The notes beneath the pieces were generated by a model. The model was not told the origin of the DNA. It worked only from the letters and a program-made list of their open reading frames with translations, and made no database searches. A DNA stretch of 64,000 nt, from the NCBI GenBank assembly GCA_002118135.1, contig BDIU01000051.1, forward strand, positions 62,001 to 126,000. Direction: 5' to 3'. Source of the DNA: Trebouxia sp. TZW2008. Taxonomy: Eukaryota; Chlorophyta; Trebouxiophyceae; Trebouxiales; Trebouxiaceae. Position numbers and translations under genes: made by a program. Positions 30,701-40,810 of the stretch are shown piece by piece (position 1 is the first letter of the stretch; each line of letters opens with the position of its first letter).

Positions 30701-31408
30701 CATTTGTGTCAAGGCTTGCCTATTTGCTGCAATGCCATGAAGTTTTCTGTTCCCTTCTTAGCATTTGTGCCAAGGCTTGTTTGTGGATTGCAATGCCACA
30801 AAACCTTTCTCCATCTTGGTCAGTGTTGATGTCAAGGCTTGACTTTTTACTGCAGCGCCATGAAGTCCATTTAATTGCAATTAATCATACTTACACTAAG
30901 CGCTCTGTCGATGTTAGATTCTGCAGTTCCAGTGTATGATTCAGGACTTTGCGCAACTGATTCATGTCTCTGGTTTGTTTCCAGAATGCACAGCAGCATT
31001 TGTCTATGTCTGATGTGCATGGTGTGTACACTTTAATGGGTGTAACAGTAATGGCAATGTCTGCTCTATTTATTGTAGGCAGACTGCCCTGTTGTGCCAC
31101 TGAAATGGCATGCCTGGATTTGAAGAAATGCTGCCAAGATCAATTTTCACTCTGCTGTTGTGTTGCAGGCTGTTCAGGCGCAGCGTCATCTCCAAAAGCA
31201 TCACATACAGATTTGTATCAAAGACAAGGACGCATCTCTGCCTGCCAATGCTGGGTCTTGTCTGCATCCTGCTGTGAGAGGTTCTGATGCTGAGGAAATG
31301 GATCCATTCGAAGCATTGTTGGCACGTCAGGATGCTGCAGTCTTTGATGACATCGACAATGCAATGCAGTTCGCTCTTTTGGCTGACGCTGCAGTGAACG
31401 CGGCTTGA
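24715..31408 (+). CDS. F-box/LRR protein, paralogue B (919 aa)
   Basis: Seven exons (24715-24769, 24862-26471, 26804-27124, 27613-27760, 28726-28996, 30520-30634, 31169-31408) give 919 residues, with the same intron phases (1,0,0,1,2,0) as paralogue A. The F-box-like region reads LLPKDILAQVV, then KVRSVCKAWRQQA. LRR segments include LKTLTLHINLFD, LTSLTLICNG, LVNLDLTGSS, LTELNLQRC, LRILEINVSG, LTHLTIVQN, LECVGLHG and LCELVLPSPL. The C-terminus DNAMQFALLADAAVNAA matches the DEAMQMAILADAAFNPF end of A. Compared with A, exon 2 is 135 bases longer and exon 4 is 48 bases shorter. A ubiquitin-ligase substrate receptor is the likely role, by inference. The donor of exon 5 is followed by a large array of exon copies, so alternative transcripts are possible. 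Confidence 0.85.
26585..26740 (+). repeat. two decayed copies of FBL-B exon 2 donor region
   Basis: The exon end PPSLVSLNLSTRSVK plus GTGAGA recurs at about 26591 (PTSLISLNLST, then TGA) and 26695 (VSLLFLNSSAGSVK plus GTGCGC). The intron piece CCTACNTGCAATCATCTTG also recurs. The unit is about 105-135 bases. Confidence 0.75.
27180..27262 (+). repeat. copy of FBL-B exon 3 donor region
   Basis: CATGATCACCACTGGCAACC, then AACCAAAGCTATACCATGAC, then AAGGTGGGTC mirrors the exon end ATGATCACCACTGGCAAAAT through CCCCACAAGGTAGGTC 110 bases upstream, donor included. A few codons are deleted. Confidence 0.75.
27845..28085 (+). repeat. two decayed copies of FBL-B exon 4 donor region
   Basis: The exon end CTGCCCAACTTGCGCATTTT, then GGAGATCAATGTATCAGGTC, has relatives at about 27870 (CTGCCCAATGTGCATGTATT) and 28018 (CTGCCCAATCTGCGTGTTTG). 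Each is followed by a CTGCCT- or CTTCNTT-rich intron piece and an ACAGGACCTGCT or ACAGGATCTGCT block. Spacing is about 150 bases. Confidence 0.75.
28350..28620 (+). repeat. two upstream copies of FBL-B exon 5 start
   Basis: The junction CATGCAGGCTGCTTATACCA plus GCTAGTACTGACAGGCCT occurs at about 28356, 28533 and, as the functional version, 28720. The first copy has an extra codon. Both upstream copies diverge at ACACACCATGGCCCTGA or ACACACCACGGCCCTGA, so they end before the variable part of the exon. Confidence 0.8.
28997..29900 (+). repeat. five-copy array of the FBL-B exon 5 3' half
   Basis: The exon end (LDWTNYQREYDVEERLKHLH, then HLPRLECVGLHGIVDTVPHL, then PPTVTR) recurs five times, at about 29038-29190, 29225-29372, 29390-29495, 29540-29690 and 29735-29880. 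Copies 2 and 3 of the full series (the first two extra copies) lie exactly 64 codons apart and are open in one frame, because the donor between them changed from AAGGTAAAC to AAGGCAGAC. The others keep AAGGTA-type donors or are frame-broken. No copy has a convincing acceptor. Confidence 0.85.
29961..30090 (+). repeat. dispersed repeat family R2, copy 2
   Basis: CTTTCTAGCATACATTGCTA, then GGTGTGTGTGGCACAAGTCC, then TATCTTGCCAGGCAGGCTTG, then TCTTGAGCATGATGAAACAG. This matches 2601-2735 and 49565-49705. Confidence 0.6.
30620..30870 (+). repeat. four-unit array after the FBL-B exon 6 donor
   Basis: Units of about 63-66 bases, each with a CTTCTCAGCATTTGTGTCAA- or TTGGTCAGTATTTGTGTCAA-type start, then GGCTTGCCTATTTGCTGCAA and TGCCATGAAG. 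The first unit begins at the functional donor CTTG|GTCAGT, and the last again has CTTGGTCAGT. This is a minisatellite seeded by the splice donor. Confidence 0.85.
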
Positions 31409-32064
31409 TCCGTCCAAATCTCATCAAAGGGGCTGCTTGGTGCCTACCACTGCTATTGCATAGCATTGTTGATAACAGCAACAGTGTTGACTGCCATTGC
31501 GAAGTAGAACGTTTGTTTCAAGTATCAACATGCAGCACCTTGTATTACTGAAGCACAATCCTTGGCATGATTTCTGCATTCAGCATTTCCAGTCCACTTG
31601 GAGCATGACGTACTTGCCGCTTTGGAAAATATTTTTGCAAAATATAGGTAGCTGATGTCATTGATGCAATGCGTTTCGATCATAGAGCATCGCCAACACG
31701 CATTTCCGTCAGGAGTACAGGCGCTCTGATGCTGACAGCCCCTATGGCAGGTGCCCCTTTGATTACTCGTGGGCGGCTGTGGTGTATCATAACGCATGAC
31801 CGGAACTTCTGTGCACAAGAGGCTATGAGACGCTCAAATGCATCACATAAATCCAACTGAAGAATGCTGGAGCAAGCTGCGCTGATAGTGGCTTGGTCAC
31901 TGGTGAGTTACACCAGCTTGCAAGCAATAGTCCCAGAATCAAATACAGCAACACTATTCAATTGGGCAGTAGCACCCATGTTCTGCATGCACAGTATTTA
32001 ACATATGTTGCAATTTGCCCCTGTGAATCACAAGCAGCTCACTCGCTCACAGAGCCTTCCTGAT
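31409..32064. other. convergent intergenic region
   Basis: About 650 bases between the stop of FBL-B and the stop of the plastid protein gene on the other strand. It should contain both 3' UTRs. Nothing else is recognised. Confidence 0.4.
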
Positions 32065-34783
32065 CTACTTTCCTCCTCTGAGACGCCTGGTGAATGCCTC
32101 AAACTGCGGGTTGGAAATTGCCTTGGCAGCACTCTTACTGCCTGATGCAGCAGAATCTACAGCTGCCTCACCACCCTTCTTTGACTTCTTGCCTGTACCC
32201 TTGTCCTGTGGTGTTTCCACACCCTGCTTCACAGCTTCAGGAACTGGCTTGGGTGCCTGCATATGGCCAAGATAAGATTCAACAATCTATGCCTGTCTGT
32301 CCGTGCCATTGAGTGTCATGACTGCTCTACGAGTAAATCAAGAGCAGCCCATAATTGCTCTCCAGACAACAGCACTTGAGCCTTGCATCCCCGCAATGCA
32401 TTTGTACCTGGCAGCTACAATTGCTGTTGTCATGCATCACGTCAACAAATGATCATGCGAAATGAGCAGGTCAAGATGGGCGAATGCCAAAGTCATCAGT
32501 GCCAACTATGCTGATAGCAACACTGCATGTCTGCAAAGTCGCACCAAATAAAGTCACAGATGCGTTGCAACCGCAAGCCGTCCGGACAAGACAAACTTGC
32601 AAGAGCTTAACATTTGCACAAATGCTGTGTATTTTGCAATGACAAGGCAAGTATCAGTGCGTTTGTGTGAACATCAGCATTTGGTGATGGGACATGCGGC
32701 TGCAAGTATCAATAAGCTTTTGTTTTAGCACCTGCTTCTTCTTTGGTGGGTCAGCATACTTCTGGATGGCTGGGGCTGCAGCATCCTTCTTGCTTGCATT
32801 TGGGAAGCTGGACAAGTCCTTCACGTCCACCTCATTGGGCCCTAGTCGCGTTCTGCAGCGGGCTCAGCTCAGACAACAGGACACTGTCTTGCTGGGCATA
32901 TTCATTCATTCATTTCATGCTAGATGTATGCTAGAGAGGCTCAGCAGGCCCAGCTAAATACGCACTGGAGCAATCAACTGTTTTCAGTCAGTTCGATCCT
33001 GTTATATCCTAAACCATTCAAATTGTGCATGAGGGGGGAAGAGACCTAAACAGCTGTCTGCCAAAAGAGGCCACATGACCCGTTAAAGCACGCCAAGTTT
33101 CACAGCCATAGTGCAGCACTGACAACACCACGCTCTTGAAAATCAGCACCTTCCTGGCAAGTGTTGAATATTGCAGGGCATAATGTGCCATCAGCAGCCA
33201 TGCAATATCGAACAAAATGCACAGCAGCTGAGGACAATCAGGAGTGGCGTTGAGTGACAAATTGGGTGATAGCTGGCAAGGCATTACCTGCTAGACTGCT
33301 CAGTGCCAGTGACATCTGCAATTGTAAAGGCCTCCCTGCCTCCTGCAACATAAGACAAATGTGTCAAGCCCTTATGAATGCGCATGGCATAGCACCTTGC
33401 ACGTCTGGTATTGTGCTTGTTGATGCCAACGTGCATGCTGACATGCAGAATGCACTGTGTCCACTTGGCTGAGTCAGACGTTGATCAAGACTTTTCAAAC
33501 ACAAATTTTTCTGCAAGGGCAAGTCAGTCTGGAGATGTTGCTGGCATCTAGTGTCTTCACCACTTCAGGCTTCATCATGTCTTGTGCAGTGATGAAGAGA
33601 CGATCTGTCACGAGATTTGTTTTCTCATTGACACTTTGGCGTTGGTTGTGCAATTATGACAAGCTGTCTCGAGTTGACTCTCACCTGGTAGGGCGCCAAT
33701 GTCTCTGCCTACTGACTCAACCCCCTGCTTGACAGCTTCAGGGACTGGCTTTGGGTCCTGCATTCAGCACAAATCTAACTCAAAACTCAAAAGTTTGTCT
33801 TTGCCCTTACATGTTCAAGCTATCTTGTTTTGTAAGAGGAGATTTTCGTGATGCAGTCATACATGCATAAACAGGCACTGCATGTCCGGTAATCAAGCCT
33901 CAGGAGCAGCAGCAGACATTGCAGATTGGGTGCAGGTAAGGTGGAATCTGGAGGTCAGTTGGAGTGTTTGATGCGCTGTAGCTTTGCAACCTTGGCAGAT
34001 GACATTTGGCAATTGCGAGGTGCTGACCTGCTTCTTGGGTGGCTCAGCATACTTCTGAATGGCTGGCACCGCTGCGTCTTTCTCACTAGCATTGGGGAAG
34101 CTTGACAAGTCCTTGACATCGACTTCGTTTGGTCCCAGTCCAGTTCTGCATACATATGCGGAAATTGACTGTGTGCAATCTGCTAGCCAAAAAGGGTAAG
34201 CTGCTAAACTTGTGTGACAGCAGTCAGACTGCCACATGGGTGTAAAGCTCACCTGGAGGACTGCTCTGTTCCAGTGACGTCTGCAAGTGAGAAAGCGGGC
34301 GAGGCTGCCAGAGAAGCACCTGCGATGCATGCATTGCCTCAGAACGCCGCTGATGTTGGTGCTATAGAAGGGTCATCCGAGGTCAGTGACACGCAATGAC
34401 ATCAGCGTTGGAGGATCGCTGATGCACTGCTGACCTGGCAGAGCAAGAATCAAGGCCGCTGCTGAAGCTGCGGCTGCAGATGCTGCAGCCTGTACGGGGC
34501 TGCGTTGATCCTGCAGCACGCATCCGGTTCTTGAACTGATGCTATGAACAAGCGCGACACGGAAGCGCTCGAGGTCGCATGTTGCAAAGGGGGCTTTCGA
34601 TGCATAGTTGAGCAATTTCATTCGGCTGCAATGCCACTCGGTGTCTCAAATTACCTGGGACACAGCATGCACACGTACGCAGCTCGCCCTTGAACCCGCT
34701 GTTCGGCTTGCCGCGGGTCTGAAAGCTGCTCGGGTCTGAGCTGAAGATGCAGTCAAAGAGTTTGTCAACAGGGCTGAGGCCAT
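32065..34783 (-). CDS. plastid-targeted protein with duplicated three-exon cassette (269 aa)
   Basis: Eight exons (34783-34655, 34489-34435, 34319-34253, 34145-34028, 33757-33685, 33342-33288, 32852-32732, 32256-32065) join with matching phases 0,1,2,0,1,2,0 to 269 residues. The N-terminus MASALLTNSLTASSAQTRAA is a typical chloroplast transit peptide. An Ala-rich hydrophobic stretch (AAAASAAALILALP) and ASPAFSLA follow, resembling a bipartite thylakoid-lumen signal. The mature part contains the unit ADVTGTEQSSR, LGPNEVDVKDLSSFPNAS, KDAA, PAIQKYA, PPKK, PKPVPEAVKQGVE twice, once from exons 3-5 and once from exons 6-8. The C-terminus is Lys-rich and ends FEAFTRRLRGGK. No family is recognised. 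The unit probably existed once and was duplicated with its introns. Skipping of either cassette would also keep frame. Confidence 0.8.
32895..32957 (-). repeat. dispersed repeat family R1, copy 4
   Basis: On the minus strand it reads TTTAGCTGGGCCTGCTGAGC, then CTCTCTAGCATACATCTAGC, then ATGAAATGAATGAATGAATA. It lies in an intron of the plastid protein gene. The terminal ATGA runs may be a target-site or tail feature. Confidence 0.6.
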
Positions 34784-36140
34784 TGTGAATATGTTGCGCA
34801 GTCCTGTTGCGCACCTGCTACGTAGGGAATCACTGCAAAAGATAAGCCCACTGTCTCCTATTGGTCTTGGGGATCCTAATTTGACCGGCAGGGGTCGCGC
34901 CAAGAGCTGAAGCGTTGCTCTTCTTCGTCACTGCAAAGCTGCAACGCTTGAGACAAGGCAAGAACCAGTGGTGCGCAGCTATCTAAAGCGTGTAATCTGT
35001 CTCTCTCTCTCTCTAGGCTGCGGCATGCTGTAGTGGCAAGCTAGCTTGTAGCTTGGATGTCAAGCAGAGGCTGCTGATGCTCTTGCGCTGCGGCAAGGGT
35101 TGTCTGTGTTGTGGCGAGGCACTCCCATGGACCTAGGGGGATACCTAGCCATCAGAGATGTGTTGTGGTGTGGCTTAGCAACCTCGCCAGCTCTTGTCTT
35201 GCGAGAGACCTGTGAAGCCCTTGTCTTGCCTGGTACCTATGAAGTCGCTCGCAAACATGCATAAGGCTCCCTGCAACACGTCTAAGGATTATGGTCTTGA
35301 CCATTGCATGAACATAGCAGCTGCCCAGGTGTGTGAGTTGTCAACATCAACAGTAAGCAGCACCACAAATTCTGTTGTTTGAGCCAGTGCAGCACACCTA
35401 TGCGGCTGCTTCACAAAGTGTCCAACCAAACAGGAGACCCGACAGCTCAAGTCTGCCATCCTGTGCTTGTTTGGCACTCACGTGAAAAGCACAAGTTCTC
35501 ATACAAGCTGGTCACAACAGCTGATGCTACCATTACCAATGCCACTGCAGACTCAGAGCGCACTGCAATGCTACTGCATACTGGTATGGACGACGCGCGC
35601 TAGCCATTGCCATAGGTGCCCACTCCACCCTGATTTTAGATGCAATGGCACTGACATGCTTCGTACAGCTTGCAAGCTGTGTACAAACCGTCAGGCAGTA
35701 CAGGACAGCTTCGCAAGCACCATTTCAGCTGACAGTCTGTCAAATGCCACACTTGACGCTGCGTATGGTACACCATGCATATACGAGGCTGATGCAGTTT
35801 CATCTGCAGCTCAAAATTTTGAGCTGCTTCCATTTGTGTGACACCAGTTGCAGTGGCACACTCTGCAAGCCCAAAGGGTGTATCAAGTCAGCATTTTGAC
35901 ACAGCCAGACACACAGCTACAAACGTGCATGATCAGTGTATGGTTCAGGCAGGCATAAAAAATTGCAAGGCATGCAGATGGGTCCAGAATAATTCCTGAT
36001 CCTTTATTGTAACTTGTCGGTGCAGAGACTCAAAGGTCACTTGGGCATGAGAGTATGCTTGTAACATGTATGGTGCAGATGTATGCCTGTAACATGCATT
36101 GGCCGAAAAGACTGCTCATCAGCTGTGCCAGTGTCTGAAG
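34784..36140. other. intergenic region
   Basis: About 1.36 kb without a supported gene. It contains a CT dinucleotide run (about 35002-35017). Upstream promoter elements of the plastid protein should lie at its left end. Open frames here are short and unlike any protein I know. Confidence 0.35.
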
Positions 36141-36371
36141 TCACAGCATTTTGTATGTCACAGTCTGGCCCACAGTGCGGTACGCTGCTGCTGACTGCTG
36201 GTCAAACTTCTGGGCCTTGACCTTTCGAGGAAGCGAAGCTGCAGAGCTGCTCTGTGACAGGGCCACGATTGACATTCGGCTGTGGCCATGTGGCGCCAGA
36301 TGTGGCGTGCTGTGACTGTGCATTTCATCCGGATGAGTCGGATTAAAGACTCGCACGTACAGTCTGTACAT
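36141..36371 (-). CDS. small basic protein candidate (76 aa)
   Basis: From the ATG at 36371 an unspliced frame of 76 residues begins MYRLYVRVFNPTHPDEMHSH and continues through SSAASLPRKVKAQKFDQQSA to VGQTVTYKML. It starts 140 bases from the Rieske gene start on the opposite strand, fitting the divergent-pair pattern of this region. The frame stays open a further 50 codons upstream without another ATG. Basic and His-rich; family not recognised. An intron-containing larger gene is possible. Confidence 0.4.
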   Translation of the reverse strand: MYRLYVRVFNPTHPDEMHSHSTPHLAPHGHSRMSIVALSQSSSAASLPRKVKAQKFDQQSAAAYRTVGQTVTYKML

Positions 36372-36511
36372 GCGCCTGGCAGAAATAACGCCAACAGTGA
36401 AGCTTCTGGCCACTAATTCAAGAGGGCACTGCACAGGCCAGACTTGAAGAGGCGCGAGCCCAGCGTTGCAGCACAAACTTCTTTCTTGTTCTGTCTTTGG
36501 CGTTGGACAAG

Positions 36512-39500
36512 ATGATGGCAAAAGCAGGCTCCGCCGTGTCCGTGTCCATTTCTGCAGTCAGAGCTCCAGCTGCCTGGCAGTGTCGGAGTCAGCATGTCCC
36601 CTTGATGGGCCTACGGCAGAGGCCCCGACGAACGCTTTTTCTTAGACCGCAGCGACACGGTTTGCAGATAGCTTGCACTGCACAGCCCCGTCGGCGGAGT
36701 GAGCCCCTAGTGAAACGCAAGGTGCCTGAGCTTGTGAACTCGATGGGCCTGCTGTCCTTCTTGGACTGCTTAAGTTGCTGACAAGCTCGCTTTTTCAGGT
36801 TCCAGAAAGCGATCCCACTCCGTTCTTTGAACCCCTGCTGCGATCTTTTGTGTTGGGACTTGGGACGGGAGCCTTGTTTGAGGCCAGTCACGTCTCTTGG
36901 AAGGTCAGTTTTGGCCTCGTCAGCGTCTGACAATTGAGGGCATGTCGTGCCATGCCTCATTCCTGTTGCGTGCAATCAGCCGGATGAGACATGTTGCAAG
37001 CGTCGCGGTCCTATCGCTCCATTGCGTCGCTATTTGGCGGGAGACTGAAGCGTGACTTCTCTGCTGTTGTGTGCAGTTCATTTCGCTGCTCAACGAGTTA
37101 GGGACGCACAAGGTCGCCGACCTTGTCAGCCAGAACATAGATCGTTTCTCACCGTTGTTTGTGGGAGACCACATGGTCGCAGTGTAAGTTATGATTGCTC
37201 TGTTTGGGTTCCCACACTGACCTCTTGTCTATGCTGATCTTCCTCCTGCAGTTTCTGACCTTTGATTTTGATTTGCAGAGCCAGTATGATCCTGTTCTAT
37301 ATTGTGGATGCTGTAGCAATTTACACTGTGCTGAAGCAGTATCCCGGTGACTCAAGAGCAGGGGTAAGACAGTGTGGCGGAATGAACTGTTTCTTGCTGC
37401 TTGTCATCGCCGTGTCTGCAACATCCAGTCAAGAAAAGAGCTCATGTCAGGAACCAGGAATGTGCTCATGTGAGTCTTACTTTGCAGGAGAAAGCAGCAA
37501 TAAATGCTGTGACTTTCCCCAAGAAGATGATGCCTTTGAGGCTAGCTATCTTTAAGCAGCTACTGCTCAGAAATGGCTCTTTCACACCAACAGCTGCTTC
37601 CAGCACGACGTCAGCATTTGTAGACACACCTGCAGCAGCGTCACCTCAGTCCTGGGGTCCTTCTTTCAGCATTCCAGCAAAGAATGGCTCTTCAGCTGTA
37701 GCAGATGTGAAGCGACCAGTGTCAAAACCTGAGCCACTCCCCACACCCACAGACCAGTTGTCTGATGTCCAGCAAAAGGTGCAGCAAGAAATGCAAAGCA
37801 ACATTGTTGTTGCACCAGACATTGAGCGTCAGCTGGGTTTCCAGACTGCTGACTCACCAGTCACCAAGCCAAACAAGCCAGCATCTGGGGTCCCCCTTGC
37901 TCAGCCTGTGGATGCCAAAGCTCTTGAGCAGGAGCGTAGACGCAAGGGGCTCAAGCCAGGTATGTTATTCAGTGATGTTGGCTGCCCGTGCACACATTAC
38001 AAAGCAAACCAGGTCGTGAGCACCCAATCATGCCTGCAGCCGTCTATTTGCTGATGCATTCTGCAGCTGATCAAGGTTTGTGCATTGAAATTGAAAGCAT
38101 GCAGTCAGTCATGTGCTGTTGCTTTGGGATACTTGTGTGATCATTGGGGCATTTTGTACAGCTTGTGAAGCAAGGCCTCTACTTTAGCTCTTGAAGTTTG
38201 CTGCAGGTGAATGGGATCCAAACACTAGCCTGCTAGCACACAGGATGAAGGAGCTGCAAGGGCGTAGGGCTTTCTTGAAGAACTTTTGGTATGCAGCAGG
38301 TAAAGCAGCATGCTAGCAATTAGCTATCTGCGTGTGACCCTCCTTTCATGTCTTCATGTTTGCTGCTTTTTGCAAAGTTGACGCTGGTGGCAGACTGCAG
38401 CCTTTTTGACTTCCCCAACTCCAACTGCAACGTATGAGAGATAGTTCAAAATTGTGACAGTCTGTATTTGCATGCAGGTGTGAGCGAGAAGATTGAGAAG
38501 GGAAAGACTGTTGGTGTAGAGCTGTGTGGGGAGAAGCTAGTCTTGTTCAGAGGCAAAGATGGCAAGGTGAGCCATTAAGTGCACTTACACATGCATCTGT
38601 GCGTGCCTTCGTATAAGTTTGGGCATACCTGCCTCAGAGCTCACAATGACTGCCAGGCCAAGTAAAAGGTGCTGTCAGGCTGTTGTTTTGCTTGTCAAAG
38701 GCCTGGTGCTGAGCATCATGCATTGCAGTTTAGTTGTGGTGTGTGTGTGGGTGTGTGTGTGTGTGTGTGTGTTGACAGTATGTTATTTGTTTCAGGTCCA
38801 CTGCTTGAATGATGTCTGCCCTCATCGTGGTGCACCTCTGAGTCAAGGCTGGGTCAACAAGCAGGACTGTGTCGTGTGCCCATACCATGGCTGGGCGTTT
38901 GACTCAGAAGGGGTGCTGAAAGAGGTGCCTGCAGCTGAAAAGGCTGAGGGCTGGCCACGCAAACAGCTGGTTGACTCTTACGCTGTTGAGGAGAAGGTGA
39001 GCGTCACTTTTGAACTATCCTACCTGAAATCTGGGCATGCCAAAAGCCACCAGCCATGCTTGATTTTTGTGATAGCTGTCACTGTGAAATGTGCTGATTG
39101 TGGCAGCTTCATTGCATCATACCTAACTATCTGCGTGCTGGCCAGACTAAGTCTGTGTGTGGTAGACAATTCATTTGAATCTCTAAGTAAGCAAAATCTT
39201 CAGGATGCTCAAGATAGTTGCCATTGTGTGCAGGGCGGCTTTGTCTGGCTATTCTATGGTAGCAAACACTTCCCTGCTGATGAGCGCCCACCCATTCCCT
39301 ATGTTCCTGAGCTTGATGACCCCAAGTGGAAGGCAGTGTACGGTAAGCGCTGGCACAACATGCAGCTTTCAGGCATGGCACATTCCTGTCACCGTCCCTG
39401 TGCTGCCAAGCAGTGCACTCTGTGCTGTGTTATGCCATCATCACTTTGTTGCAATAATGTCATCTTATGGGCAAATGTGGACTGTATGATTCAGATGGCA

Positions 39501-40810
39501 GAAACTGTTTGCTTGTCACAAGGCATTTGTGGGTTAACAAGTGAATCAAAAAGCAGCCTGCAATAGTGTCACCATTCAGATGGCAGAAACTATTTGCTTG
39601 TCACAAGACAGTTGTGGGCCAACAACCGAATCAAACGCAGCCTGTGTGCAGGCGAAATAGAGTTTGACTGTGGCCACTGGAGCGTCTTTGAGAATGCCAT
39701 TGACATGGCTCACATCCACTACCTGCACAGTGACAGCTTTGGCAACCAGGACTCACCACAGATCAGGGACATGACCTGCACCCATAATGCATATGGTGTA
39801 AAGGCTGGCTTTGGGCTGCACAACAAGCCTGTCAACAAGCTGTGGGAGTTCTCACAGGTGTGGTTTTGCTAGATTTTCATGGCATCAAGGACTTGGGCTC
39901 TCTGATTGCCTAGTGGCATTGTAAAGTATTTGCGTTTGTCTGTACATTGCTTGCCTGCTCTATGCGTGGTGAGGTGTTACAGCAACACACCTTTAACCAG
40001 ATCTGATGCTGCTGTACTGGGGAAATATCTGCAGTGCGAGTTCGCCCATTGCATCAGAGTGTTGAACGGATTGGTCTGGCTGCAGGTCCCCATTGTGAAT
40101 GTCACAGCCCAAGCTCTACTCCCCAGCACCAGTGTCATCTCATTCACCCTTGGCAATGGTTTGAGCTTTACCACTTTTGTCAACACAGTGCCCATCAACG
40201 GCAACCGCACTGTCAACAGATTTGCCTTGGTCCGCAACTTGTCAATTGACAGCACAGGCATCTTTAACGCCAGAGCCTGGGATCATTTTGCGCGCCAGGC
40301 CATGATCAAGTGAGTCATCAGACTTCAGCAGCATGACCTGTAGTCAGTGTTGCATTGCATCCAATCCCATGGTTCACAGCATGTCTGTTGTACTTGCTGC
40401 AGCTCATATGCACTCAGCAGCGCATGCTAGCTACCTCATTTGGTGCCAACCCACTAAGCAGCAGTCAAGCATGTTTTGCTCCATGACCCCGAACTTCCCC
40501 CACTTGCCATTTTGCATGGCCTGCGTCGCTTGGTGAATCTGCATATCTAGCAAGGCCTTTGAATCTACTCAGCATACATTGCTATGTTTGCATATCACAC
40601 TCCTCACGTGATTTCACGTCCTTCAGGATCTTGTCTGAGGACAAAGCCATGGTTGAGCAGCTGAGACCAGAGATGCTGCCTAGGGAGATCTCTGTGAAGG
40701 CAGACCTGCCTCAGATTGCTTTCAGAAAACTGCGCCAGGAGTACATCGACATGGGCTATGGCGTGTCACCTGAGGCAACTGCCAACAGATACAGAATGCC
40801 TGACCAGTAG
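36512..40810 (+). CDS. Rieske non-haem iron oxygenase with N-terminal membrane extension (670 aa)
   Basis: Twelve exons (36512-36721, 36799-36903, 37077-37183, 37279-37363, 37560-37959, 38207-38299, 38478-38566, 38796-38996, 39234-39342, 39652-39857, 40086-40309, 40627-40810) give 670 residues with all phases closed. A Rieske [2Fe-2S] site is present as C371-P-H373 and C391-P-Y-H394. A mononuclear iron motif N-x2-D-x2-H-x4-H follows at 481-492 (NAIDMAHIHYLH). This is the architecture of plastid and cyanobacterial ring-hydroxylating or Rieske-type monooxygenases, but the sequence does not match CAO, PAO or TIC55 signatures that I know, so the substrate is unknown. The first 60-70 residues look like a transit peptide. 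Residues 71-170 form a hydrophobic domain (FVLGLGTGALFEAS; MILFYIVDAVAIYTVLKQY), and a Pro/Ser-rich linker to about 300 precedes the catalytic part. The start of exon 5 is the least certain splice site. Confidence 0.85.
38738..38772 (+). repeat. (GT)n microsatellite
   Basis: An interrupted run of about 17 GT units sits in the intron just before the first Rieske-domain exon. Confidence 0.9.
39488..39650 (+). repeat. tandem duplication before a Rieske-gene exon
   Basis: Two adjacent units of about 85 bases (CAGATGGCAGAAACTGTTTG, then CTTGTCACAAGGCATTTGTG, and its near copy from 39575) lie directly upstream of the acceptor at 39651. The second unit ends in CGCAGCCTGTGTGCAG, the functional acceptor; the first ends in AGCAGCCTGCAATAG, a weaker acceptor-like site. 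Confidence 0.8.
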
